Below, one piece after another: positions 1 to 5,914 of a stretch of DNA of 7,718 nt. Under the pieces are notes generated by a model. That model did not search any database. It was not told the DNA's origin and saw only the letters and a list, made by a program, of their open reading frames with translations. Numbering within the stretch: position 1 is the stretch's first letter; every line of letters begins with the position of its first letter. The stretch is from an uncultured Ruminococcus sp. (GTDB lineage: Bacteria; Bacillota; Clostridia; Lachnospirales; Lachnospiraceae). The stretch spans positions 1-7,718 of the forward strand of contig USKR01000049.1 in assembly GCA_900555215.1 (NCBI GenBank). Direction: 5' to 3'. A program made the translations under genes and the position numbers.

Positions 1-766
1 CCCTGACCAGCATCTTCGTCCCGACTCCTCTGGGTGCAGATCCTTTCCTGGAAATTATGGTCGCGAGCACTGCTTTCTGTTTCTCATTTGCCAGCGCTTC
101 CAGAAGTTCTGCTGAATATCCGGCGCCCTGCTCCCGGCTGTTTTTGATCCGGATGATCTCAGCCATTATGGAAACCGCAATTTCTTCCGGCGTCTCCGCG
201 CTGATCTTCAATCCTATAGGCGTGTACACATTGTCAAGCTTCTCCCGGCTCACACCTTTTTGCGCGAGCTGATCTTTTACGGCAGCCACTCTCCGCCTGC
301 TCCCCATCATTCCCACATATGCAGATTCTTTCCCTAGTATTGCTTCCAGGCATTCCGAATCATAGCGGTGCCCTCTGGTCACTATCACAAACCAGGTGTC
401 AGAATCCCCTTTGATTTTCGAAAGCCCTTCCCGAAACGTCTCGCAGATGACATGGTCCGCGCCCGCCGTTCTTCCATTGTCTGCGAATTTAGGACGGTCC
501 TCAAGCACAGTCACTGTAAATCCCAGCATCTTTCCCAGACGGATAATGGGCATGGACACATGTCCAGCCCCGCAGATGACCAGCTTGGGGGCGCGTCTGA
601 TGCGCTCTCTGAACACGCGCGGTTTTTCCTCCTCCCGTTCCGGTCCGGAAGTCAGCAGATGCTTTTCCCCTCTGCGCTCTCCTTCTAGAACAGTCTCGGT
701 CCACACATCCCCGGCTTCTGTTTCCAGCGTCCTTTTAAGCTGTGCATAAAAAGCTCCCGCTTCCAT
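1..766 (-). CDS. XdhC-family molybdenum hydroxylase maturation factor, N-terminal part (runs off left edge)
   Basis: XdhC/CoxI-family proteins help insert or sulfurate the molybdenum cofactor of xanthine dehydrogenase-like hydroxylases in the cytoplasm. The visible 255 codons start at an ATG (764-766) preceded by AAAGGAGG and show no stop. Residues about 59-90 form a Rossmann nucleotide-binding start (GAGHVSMP at 66-73, then a hydrophobic strand ending in ED). Further family signatures follow: VTRGHRYD, YVGMMGSRRR and PIGLKISAETPEEIAVSI, all typical of the XdhC C-terminal domain. After these, residues 234-254 (ATIISRKGSAPRGVGTKMLV from 235) match the start of the CoxI domain, which is usually N-terminal. 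The domain order is therefore reversed relative to canonical XdhC, and the rest of the CoxI domain should lie left of the window. It sits 68 bases downstream of pepD in the same direction, but the link is probably positional. The family is secure; the exact partner enzyme is unknown. Confidence 0.85.
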   Translation of the reverse strand, partial: MEAGAFYAQLKRTLETEAGDVWTETVLEGERRGEKHLLTSGPEREEEKPRVFRERIRRAPKLVICGAGHVSMPIIRLGKMLGFTVTVLEDRPKFADNGRTAGADHVICETFREGLSKIKGDSDTWFVIVTRGHRYDSECLEAILGKESAYVGMMGSRRRVAAVKDQLAQKGVSREKLDNVYTPIGLKISAETPEEIAVSIMAEIIRIKNSREQGAGYSAELLEALANEKQKAVLATIISRKGSAPRGVGTKMLVR

Positions 767-815
767 ACCTGTCCTCCTTTGCCAAAGAGCAGCACCATAT
801 TGATGCTGCTCTCAT
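735..815 (-). CDS. Possible 26-residue ORF overlapping the xdhC start
   Basis: A short ORF begins with ATG (813-815), has AGGAG six bases upstream, and would encode a 26-residue peptide with two adjacent cysteines and one tryptophan. It ends in TAA at 735-737, inside the xdhC-family gene in another frame. The hairpin at 786-812 lies within it. It could be a leader or coupling peptide, or chance. I do not recognise the peptide. Only the ribosome binding site and position support it. Confidence 0.15.
   Translation of the reverse strand: MRAASIWCCSLAKEDRYGSGSFLCTA
786..812 (-). terminator. Intergenic hairpin between pepD and xdhC, weak terminator candidate
   Basis: A perfect 9-base inverted repeat (AGAGCAGCA at 786-794, TGCTGCTCT at 804-812) with a 9-base loop lies in the pepD-xdhC gap. 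On the minus strand only TTT follows the stem, then GGC, so as a rho-independent terminator it is weak. It may attenuate read-through, or protect the 3' end of pepD mRNA, rather than fully stop transcription. The xdhC ribosome binding site follows within a few bases. Confidence 0.4.
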
Positions 816-834
816 AACTGTCTCCTGTATTTTT

Positions 835-2292
835 TTACGCTGCCAGTCTCGCCAGGACATCCTTGAGCAGTTCGTAAAAACGCTCAAAGGAATCCAGCGG
901 CACATGCTCGTCCGGAGTATGCACATCATACAATGTCGGTCCCACCGCGATAGCGTCAAGTCCCGGGATCGCCTCTGTGAAAAGTCCGCACTCCAGCCCC
1001 GCATGGATTGCTTCAAGTTTCAGATCTGTGCCGAAAAGTTCCCTGTAGCTTTCTACAAATACTTCACGGATCTTAGACTCCTCCGCATAGCTCCATCCCG
1101 GATATTCTCCGCTGTATTCCGCTTTAAATCCAAATGTATCTGCCAGGGTCTGGAAGCGTGCCTTTGTGTCTTTTGCAACGTGGGCCACAGAAGAACGCGG
1201 GGATACGACAAAGACAAGCTCATCCTCATCCGCCCTTGTCACACCGATATTGGAAGAAGTCACCACAAATCCGTCCATGTGGAGATTGCGGCTGAACACT
1301 CCGTTTGGTGTAAGACGGAGTGCGCTCACAAATGCCTTTGCATCCTCCTGCGGGATCGCTGATGCGATCCTTCCATCTTCTACAGAAATCTCACATGCGA
1401 AATCCGGTTCATACGGCGTGATCTCATCTGCCATATCCTTTGCCAGTGCACATGCAAGCTTCTCCGCTTTCTCTGCCTCTGCTTTGTCTGCATAGATCAG
1501 AGACGCCTCACACTCCCTTGTGATCGCATTGTCCTTTGTCCCTCCGGCAAAGCTTACAAGCTTTCCGTCTGTATTCCTCATCAGATGCTCCGCCATGCGC
1601 GCCATCAGAAGGTTGGCATTCTGTCTCTCCTTGCTGATATCCATACCGGAATGCCCGCCGAGAAGTCCCTCGATCTTAATGGATACAAGGCTTCCTTCAG
1701 CCGCCTCTCTTTTTACCGGTCTTGTGAACTGGATGCGCAGACCGCCCGCACAGCTGATCGTGGCAACGCCCTCTTCCTCAGAGTCCATATTGATCATCGT
1801 ACGGGCTGTGATCAAAGATTTATCCAGAGCCTGAGCACCGTTGAGCCCTACTTCCTCTTCTGTTGTAAATACGCATTCCACGGGCGGGTGCTGAAGTTCA
1901 TTGTCATCCAGGACCATCATCATCAGGGCAACTGCCACACCGTTGTCTGATCCGAGTGTCGTGCCGTTCGCCCAGAGGACGCCGTCTTTTACGACCAGAT
2001 CGATCCCTTCTTTCTCGAAATCATGCTCTACACCGGCACGCTTGTCACATACCATATCAAGGTGTCCCTGGAGCATGACCGCTGCTTTATCCTCCGCGCC
2101 TTTACTTCCCGCCTTTTTGATAATGACATTATGCGCCTCATCCTGATATACCCAGAGACCTCTGTCTTCTGCGAATTTAACGAGATAGTCGCTGATTCCT
2201 TTCTCGTTTCCCGATCCTCTCGGGATTGCGCTGATCTCCTCAAAAAAGTGGAATAATTTTTCGGGTTTATAACCTGTGATCTTATACTCCAT
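835..2292 (-). CDS. pepD: Aminoacyl-histidine dipeptidase (Xaa-His dipeptidase, peptidase M20C)
   Basis: Cytosolic metallopeptidase that cleaves Xaa-His and other dipeptides, recycling amino acids from peptides. The 485-residue length is full for the M20C family. The dinuclear metal site is complete: QGHLDM gives H77 with catalytic D79, LGSDNG gives bridging D116, TTEEEVG gives E146 (general base) and E147, NMDSEE gives D170, and DVHTPDEH near the C-terminus gives H458. These lie at a constant offset of three from the ligands I recall for Vibrio PepD, supporting both identity and start. GGHSGMDI around residue 213 begins the lid/dimerisation domain, which replaces the middle of the chain, before the catalytic domain resumes. 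The ATG at 2290-2292 follows AAGGGG. A promoter with a perfect -10 lies about 75 bases upstream, and a hairpin follows the stop. No defects are seen. Confidence 0.95.
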   Translation of the reverse strand: MEYKITGYKPEKLFHFFEEISAIPRGSGNEKGISDYLVKFAEDRGLWVYQDEAHNVIIKKAGSKGAEDKAAVMLQGHLDMVCDKRAGVEHDFEKEGIDLVVKDGVLWANGTTLGSDNGVAVALMMMVLDDNELQHPPVECVFTTEEEVGLNGAQALDKSLITARTMINMDSEEEGVATISCAGGLRIQFTRPVKREAAEGSLVSIKIEGLLGGHSGMDISKERQNANLLMARMAEHLMRNTDGKLVSFAGGTKDNAITRECEASLIYADKAEAEKAEKLACALAKDMADEITPYEPDFACEISVEDGRIASAIPQEDAKAFVSALRLTPNGVFSRNLHMDGFVVTSSNIGVTRADEDELVFVVSPRSSVAHVAKDTKARFQTLADTFGFKAEYSGEYPGWSYAEESKIREVFVESYRELFGTDLKLEAIHAGLECGLFTEAIPGLDAIAVGPTLYDVHTPDEHVPLDSFERFYELLKDVLARLAA

Positions 2293-2363
2293 TGTCTTTC
2301 CCCTTTTCTATATGATTTTTATGCAGGTACGCATTGTATCTGTAATTCTTACCTACGGATTTG

Positions 2364-2392
2364 ATTATAACAGATTTCACTCTGCTTTTCAC
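2364..2392 (-). promoter_or_regulatory. Promoter of pepD
   Basis: On the minus strand a perfect TATAAT (2364-2369) is preceded by TGT, giving an extended -10 (TGnTATAAT). A 4-of-6 match to the -35 box (GTGAAA, 2387-2392) sits 17 bases upstream. Transcription would start near 2357, leaving a leader of about 65 bases before the pepD ATG. It fires away from the mgtE promoter, whose -35 begins about 54 bases to the right. Confidence 0.6.
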
Positions 2393-2445
2393 CCTTTTCT
2401 TTGGCGATTCTATGCCGGCAGATTCATTTCCCCACAGAAATTTTC

Positions 2446-2475
2446 TTGACATATCCCGGTCAGTTGGACTACAAT
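2446..2475 (+). promoter_or_regulatory. Promoter of the M-box-mgtE transcript
   Basis: A perfect TTGACA (2446-2451) and TACAAT (2470-2475) are separated by 18 bases, a sigma-A type promoter. The predicted start near 2482 falls about 15 bases before the first helix of the riboswitch, as expected for a riboswitch-controlled transcript. Confidence 0.75.
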
Positions 2476-2496
2476 AAGACAGATAAAAAAATAATA

Positions 2497-2657
2497 CATC
2501 ATTTCGGTAGGTGAGGTTACCACAGGGATTGGGTTTTTTGTCCCGAAGATTGCTGCCGCGGGATCGTGGAGACACGATTAGATGGTCAGCAGGCCGTGTC
2601 GTGAAGGCGCAGCCTAATGCAATTGATATGCCCTGTGATGCTAAAGCTTGAACGATG
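2497..2657 (+). promoter_or_regulatory. M-box (ykoK-type) Mg2+ riboswitch aptamer
   Basis: The conserved M-box core is recognisable: GGTAGGTGAGGTTACC (2506-2521), GCTGCCGCGGG (2552-2562), and near the 3' end GTGATGCTAAAGCTTGAACG. Helices visible by eye are: P1, CATCATTT (2497-2504) with GAACGATG (2650-2657), one mismatch and one G-U; a long-range helix CACAGGG (2521-2527) with CCCTGTG (2631-2637); TGCTG (2551-2555) with CAGCA (2587-2591); and an ATCGTG/CACGAT hairpin capped by GAGA (2563-2578). M-box RNAs bind several Mg2+ ions, compact, and switch off Mg2+ transporter genes. Here the RNA precedes a terminator and then mgtE, the classic target. The assignment is from remembered consensus plus the gene it controls. 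Confidence 0.9.
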
Positions 2658-2715
2658 CATGGTCCACATTGAGTATGGTTTTAAATTAAAAGCTATGGCT
2701 CCGTCATTGTTCAGG
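2647..2715 (+). promoter_or_regulatory. Antiterminator of the M-box expression platform
   Basis: CTTGAACGATG (2647-2657), which includes the 3' strand of aptamer helix P1, can pair with CATTGTTCAGG (2705-2715) over 11 positions, including two G-U pairs. The second strand covers the last two bases of the terminator's left arm and most of its loop, so this helix and both P1 and the terminator exclude each other. At low Mg2+ this helix should form and let transcription proceed; at high Mg2+ P1 captures 2650-2657 and frees the terminator. Confidence 0.7.
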
Positions 2716-2732
2716 CATTGACGGAGCTTTTT
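2698..2732 (+). terminator. Mg2+-dependent intrinsic terminator of the M-box leader
   Basis: A 9-base stem GCTCCGTCA (2698-2706) with TGACGGAGC (2719-2727) and a 12-base loop is followed directly by TTTTT (2728-2732). It lies about 40 bases after the M-box aptamer and about 110 bases before mgtE. It is therefore a conditional attenuator for mgtE rather than the end of an upstream gene; no plus-strand gene precedes it. Confidence 0.85.
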
Positions 2733-2770
2733 ACATCTTCCGGAAAATCACGATACAAGGAGGTGAGGTT

Positions 2771-2953
2771 ATGGACTCTGGCGCCGGTTGTCATTTGTGC
2801 AGCTTGAGGAACGAAAATTACATAAAGAGAGGTACTTATCATGAACAAAGATATTTTTGTAAAACTTCTCCAGCAGCGGCAGTTCAAAGCTGTGAGAAGC
2901 ATTTTAGATGTAATGAACGAAGTGGACATAGCCTCACTGCTCTCAGAGCTTGA
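2771..2953 (+). CDS. Possible leader ORF with very strong Shine-Dalgarno, overlapping the mgtE start out of frame
   Basis: An ORF of 60 codons opens with ATG at 2771 and stops with TGA at 2951-2953, overlapping the first 113 bases of mgtE in another frame. Its upstream AAGGAGGTGA (2758-2767) matches ten bases of the ideal anti-16S sequence with good spacing, much stronger than the site in front of mgtE itself. The start of the peptide contains CHLC (residues 7-10); I do not recognise it, and the part overlapping mgtE has no independent sign of selection. It could be a regulatory leader ORF that limits or times mgtE translation, or the Shine-Dalgarno may serve as a ribosome loading site. Coding status is uncertain. 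Confidence 0.3.
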   Translation: MDSGAGCHLCSLRNENYIKRGTYHEQRYFCKTSPAAAVQSCEKHFRCNERSGHSLTALRA

Positions 2954-4172
2954 TGACCGCGAACTGGCCCTTGCCTTCCGCCTTATCCCAAAAGATAAGG
3001 CGGCAGAAGTGTTTTCCAATATGGAGACATCCATGCAGACATATCTTGTGGAGATTTTCTCGGAGAAAGAGTTAAAAGATCTCCTGGACGATCTCTATAT
3101 GGATGATACTGTGGATCTGCTGGAAGAGCTTCCCGCCAATCTTGTGAACCGCATCCTTGACACAGTCAGCGCTTCGGACAGAAAGCTGATCAACCAGCTC
3201 CTGAACTATCCCGATGACAGCGCAGGGAGCATCATGACCACGGAATATGTAGATATCAGGGAAGACATGACTGTCGCTCAGTCCATGGCACATATTAAAG
3301 AGACCGGTATCCACAAGGAAACGATCTATACCTGTTACGTCACATCCAGGAGAAAACTGGTCGGGATCGTCAGTGCCAAAGATCTGATGACATCCGATGA
3401 CGATATGAAGATCAAAGACCTGATGGAGACAGAGATCATCTCCGTGAGCACTCACACAGATCAGGAAGAGGTCGCGCAGCTCTTCACCAAATATGATCTT
3501 CTCGCCCTGCCGGTCCTGGATCAGGACGGACTGATGGTGGGAATTGTCACTGTTGACGACGCGATGGACGTCATGGTGGACGAGGCGACCGAAGACATCA
3601 CAAAGATGGCGGCTATGAGCCCGAGTGAGAAAAACTATTTCGAGACTTCCGTGTTTGATCATGCGAGGCACCGTATCGTATGGCTTCTGATCCTTATGTT
3701 TTCCGCCACCATCACGGGTACGATCATCACAAAATATGAGGACGCCTTCGCGGCGATCCCTCTGCTCGTGTCCTTCATCCCCATGCTTATGGATACAGGC
3801 GGGAACTGCGGCTCCCAGAGCGCCACTCTGATCATCCGCGGGATTGCCCTCGGGGAGATCCAGTTTAAAGATATCTTCCGGGTCATCTTCAAGGAATTCC
3901 GTGTATCTCTGATCGTAAGCGTGGTACTTGCCCTGGCGAACGGTGTCCGCATTCTGATCATGTACAAAGATGTATCCCTTGCCCTGGTGATCGGACTTTC
4001 GCTGATCGGCACAGTCATCATCTCCAAGCTGATCGGATGTGTGCTTCCGCTGCTTGCAAAAAAAGTCCGTCTGGATCCGGCGATCATGGCATCACCCTTG
4101 ATCACCACGCTTGTGGATACATGTTCCATATTGATCTATTTTAATATTGCGACTATGCTTTTCAATCTTTAA
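2841..4172 (+). CDS. mgtE: Magnesium transporter/channel MgtE
   Basis: Inner-membrane Mg2+ channel (SLC41-like) that imports Mg2+ and closes when the cytosolic ion is plentiful. At 443 residues it is near full length. The order is standard: an acidic helical N domain (about 1-126), two CBS domains (about 130-190 and 191-250), a connecting plug helix (about 251-278), then five membrane segments at roughly 279-297, 304-320, 356-375, 378-405 and 417-441. Signature residues are present: FIPMLMDTGGNCGSQSA (D318, N322) and SPLITTLVD (D426), the latter matching the pore aspartate of Thermus MgtE. The ATG at 2841 is the only reasonable start, since a TAA lies in frame at 2823-2825; its ribosome site GAGAGG is modest. 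It is preceded by an M-box and attenuator, so expression should rise when Mg2+ is low. It converges with ilvE over a shared terminator. Confidence 0.97.
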   Translation: MNKDIFVKLLQQRQFKAVRSILDVMNEVDIASLLSELDDRELALAFRLIPKDKAAEVFSNMETSMQTYLVEIFSEKELKDLLDDLYMDDTVDLLEELPANLVNRILDTVSASDRKLINQLLNYPDDSAGSIMTTEYVDIREDMTVAQSMAHIKETGIHKETIYTCYVTSRRKLVGIVSAKDLMTSDDDMKIKDLMETEIISVSTHTDQEEVAQLFTKYDLLALPVLDQDGLMVGIVTVDDAMDVMVDEATEDITKMAAMSPSEKNYFETSVFDHARHRIVWLLILMFSATITGTIITKYEDAFAAIPLLVSFIPMLMDTGGNCGSQSATLIIRGIALGEIQFKDIFRVIFKEFRVSLIVSVVLALANGVRILIMYKDVSLALVIGLSLIGTVIISKLIGCVLPLLAKKVRLDPAIMASPLITTLVDTCSILIYFNIATMLFNL

Positions 4173-4178
4173 AGTATG

Positions 4179-4235
4179 AAAAAGAGGATATATGCGATCT
4201 GCCTGCAAATGACAGATCACGCATATCCTCTTTTT
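4179..4235. terminator. Bidirectional terminator between mgtE and ilvE
   Basis: A long imperfect inverted repeat pairs 4179-4190 with 4224-4235 (12 bases), then TGCG with CGCA and ATCTG with CAGAT, leaving only a 2-base bulge on each side and an 11-base loop. It begins with AAAAA and ends with TTTTT, so each strand yields a GC-containing hairpin followed by a U tract. It lies 7 bases after the mgtE stop and 26 bases after the ilvE stop, and so serves both converging genes. Confidence 0.9.
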
Positions 4236-4261
4236 GTATTCATATAAATCCGGCTTTTTCC

Positions 4262-5287
4262 TTACTCGATCACTTTAAGCCAGCCTTCCGGAGCCTCTAT
4301 ATGTCCCATCTGGATACCGGTCAATGTGTCGTACAGCTTCTGGGTGATCGGTCCCATTTTCTCCATTCCGCTCGGGAAGCAGATTTCTCTGCCGTGGTCG
4401 ACTACTTTTCCTACCGGCGAGATCACTGCCGCCGTTCCGCACAGCCCGCACTCCGCGAAGTCTTTTACTTCGTCGAAGTATACGTCTCTCTCCTCGACTT
4501 CCAGTCCGAGATAGTGCTCCGCGACATACATGATGGATCTTCTCGTGATCGACGGAAGGATCGTGTTGGAATGCGGTGTGACGATCTTGTTGTCCTTTGT
4601 CACAAAGATAAAGTTTGCTCCGCCGGTCTCCTCGACCTTTGTCCTTGTAGCGGAATCCAGATACATATTTTCATCAAAGCCGTTCGCATGTGCCGTCACG
4701 ATCGCGTGGAGGCTCATTGCATAGTTAAGTCCTGCCTTTATGTGTCCGGTTCCGTGCGGTGCGGCGCGGTCAAAATCTGATACGCAGATCGTGATCGGTT
4801 TTGCTCCGCCTTTGAAGTACGGTCCCACCGGAGTCGTAAAGACACGGAACTGATACTCATCCGCAGGCTTCACCCCGATGACAGGATTGATGCCGAACAT
4901 ATACGGCCTGATATACAGGGTCGCGCCGGAACCATAAGGCGGCACATATGCTGCATTTGCCTTTACTGTCTGTACTACCGCATCTACAAAACGGTCCTCC
5001 GGGAATACCGGCATCTCCAGGCGCTTCGCGGAATCTACCATACGCGCCGCATTGAGGTCCGGGCGGAAGGTAACGATACGGCCGTCTTCCGTTGTATATG
5101 CTTTCATTCCCTCAAAGACAGTCTGCGCATACTGGAGCACGCCAGCACATTCATTCATCGTAATGTTCGCGTCATCGACAAGCGCTCCTTCATCCCATTT
5201 TCCATCTTTATAGTTCGACACATATCTCTTGTCTGTCTGTATATAGCCGAACCCGAGATTTTCCCAGTCAATATTTTTCTTCTCCAT
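4262..5287 (-). CDS. ilvE: Branched-chain amino acid aminotransferase
   Basis: PLP enzyme of fold type IV that interconverts valine, leucine and isoleucine with their 2-oxo acids using glutamate/2-oxoglutarate; last step of branched-chain amino acid synthesis, cytosolic. The 341 residues match the longer BCAT form (eukaryotic-like length, also common in Firmicutes). Visible signatures are the N-terminal QTVFEGMKAY (55-64), LYIRPYMFG (124-132), GTGHIKAGLNYA with the Schiff-base lysine K184, EETGGANFIFV with PLP-contacting E220, and CGLCGTAAVISPVGKV near the C-terminus. The ATG at 5285-5287 follows GGAGG at seven bases. It lies downstream of ilvBN in the same direction but has its own strong promoter in the 98-base gap, so it can be made independently of ilvBN. 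The stop at 4262-4264 is followed by the shared terminator. Confidence 0.96.
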   Translation of the reverse strand: MEKKNIDWENLGFGYIQTDKRYVSNYKDGKWDEGALVDDANITMNECAGVLQYAQTVFEGMKAYTTEDGRIVTFRPDLNAARMVDSAKRLEMPVFPEDRFVDAVVQTVKANAAYVPPYGSGATLYIRPYMFGINPVIGVKPADEYQFRVFTTPVGPYFKGGAKPITICVSDFDRAAPHGTGHIKAGLNYAMSLHAIVTAHANGFDENMYLDSATRTKVEETGGANFIFVTKDNKIVTPHSNTILPSITRRSIMYVAEHYLGLEVEERDVYFDEVKDFAECGLCGTAAVISPVGKVVDHGREICFPSGMEKMGPITQKLYDTLTGIQMGHIEAPEGWLKVIE

Positions 5288-5340
5288 TGTGAATCCTCCA
5301 TTCCTCCGGTCAAAACAGGCCTTTCATTTGTTCTGGTGAC

Positions 5341-5369
5341 ATTATAATACTGTGCTTAAGAAAAATCAA
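5341..5369 (-). promoter_or_regulatory. Promoter of ilvE
   Basis: On the minus strand TTGATT (5364-5369) and a perfect TATAAT (5341-5346) are separated by exactly 17 bases. Transcription would start near 5334, giving a leader of about 46 bases. The promoter lies between ilvN and ilvE. A weak AGAG/CTCT hairpin just after the ilvN stop is too short to call a terminator, so some read-through from ilvBN is likely. Confidence 0.7.
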
Positions 5370-5385
5370 GAGTGCGCTCTGTTTT

Positions 5386-5895
5386 TTACCTTTCCATCAT
5401 ACTGATAGACTCAATGCCTACGCTTCCGCCTCTCACGACTTCGATCCGTTTGAACTCTTCTTTCATCAGTTTCACGACCGCGTCATTTTTCGTAGCAGTC
5501 TGCACAAATTCGACAAGCACACTGTCTCGTCCATAGTCGATAACCTTTGCCTTAAAGGTCTCCGCGATCTGGAATACTTCTACTTTCGCCGCCGGTGTAC
5601 AGTTAAATACTTTTACATAGAGAATCTCCTTCATCCTCACAAAGATATCCGTAAAGTCTATGACCTTTATGACCTCCACCATGCGGTTCAGCTGTTTCTT
5701 GATCTGCTCAAATGTCTCATCATCGCTGACCGTGGCGATGGTCATCCTTGAGACCGTAGGATCCTCTGTCGTTCCTACGGTCAGGCTGTCCAGATTGTAG
5801 GATTTTCCGGAAAAAAGCCCTGATATTTTTGAAAGCACGCCTACCTGGTTTTCCACATAAAGGGAGATCCATCTTTTTTTCATGCCGTTATCCAT
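5386..5895 (-). CDS. ilvN: Acetolactate synthase small (regulatory) subunit
   Basis: Regulatory subunit that activates the IlvB catalytic subunit and confers valine feedback inhibition. An N-terminal ACT domain covers about residues 8-82: WISLYVENQVGVLSKISGLF, then YNLDSLTVG. G19 and N34 keep the 15-residue spacing of G14 and N29, the valine-site residues of E. coli IlvH, so feedback sensitivity is expected. The C-terminal domain (about 90-165) begins near LYVKVF. I prefer the ATG at 5893-5895 (169 residues): AGGAG lies nine bases upstream. A GTG two codons earlier (5899-5901) is only three bases from that site, and the next ATG (5883) is too far. The gene follows ilvB by 19 bases, so the two are co-transcribed and probably translationally linked. 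Confidence 0.93.
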   Translation of the reverse strand: MDNGMKKRWISLYVENQVGVLSKISGLFSGKSYNLDSLTVGTTEDPTVSRMTIATVSDDETFEQIKKQLNRMVEVIKVIDFTDIFVRMKEILYVKVFNCTPAAKVEVFQIAETFKAKVIDYGRDSVLVEFVQTATKNDAVVKLMKEEFKRIEVVRGGSVGIESISMMER

Positions 5896-5914
5896 TCTCA
5901 CGCTCTCCTTTCCA

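Noticed and set aside
57..749. Plus-strand frames at the left end
   Set aside because: They are shadows of the minus-strand XdhC-family gene, whose Rossmann and CoxI signatures are clear.
742..1362. Plus-strand open frame of 206 codons opposite pepD and the xdhC start
   Set aside because: It is antisense to pepD and has no family resemblance; the minus-strand frame has complete M20C motifs here.
2282..2575. Minus-strand frame of 97 codons upstream of pepD
   Set aside because: It runs antisense through the M-box aptamer and both promoters, has a basic, low-information product and is better explained as regulatory DNA.
2771..2840. N-terminal extension of MgtE from the ATG at 2771
   Set aside because: That ATG is in a different frame from mgtE, and an in-frame TAA at 2823-2825 blocks any extension of the mgtE frame.
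3072..4129. Minus-strand frames opposite mgtE
   Set aside because: They are shadows of mgtE, whose CBS and membrane domains are intact on the plus strand.
5350..5372. A CodY-like operator in the ilvE promoter
   Set aside because: The AT-rich GATTTTTCTTAAG only loosely resembles the AATTTTCWGAAAATT consensus, with too many mismatches to claim.
5366..5382. Small hairpin after the ilvN stop as a terminator
   Set aside because: The AGAG/CTCT stem is only four pairs and overlaps the ilvE -35 region; the T-rich bases are part of the promoter.
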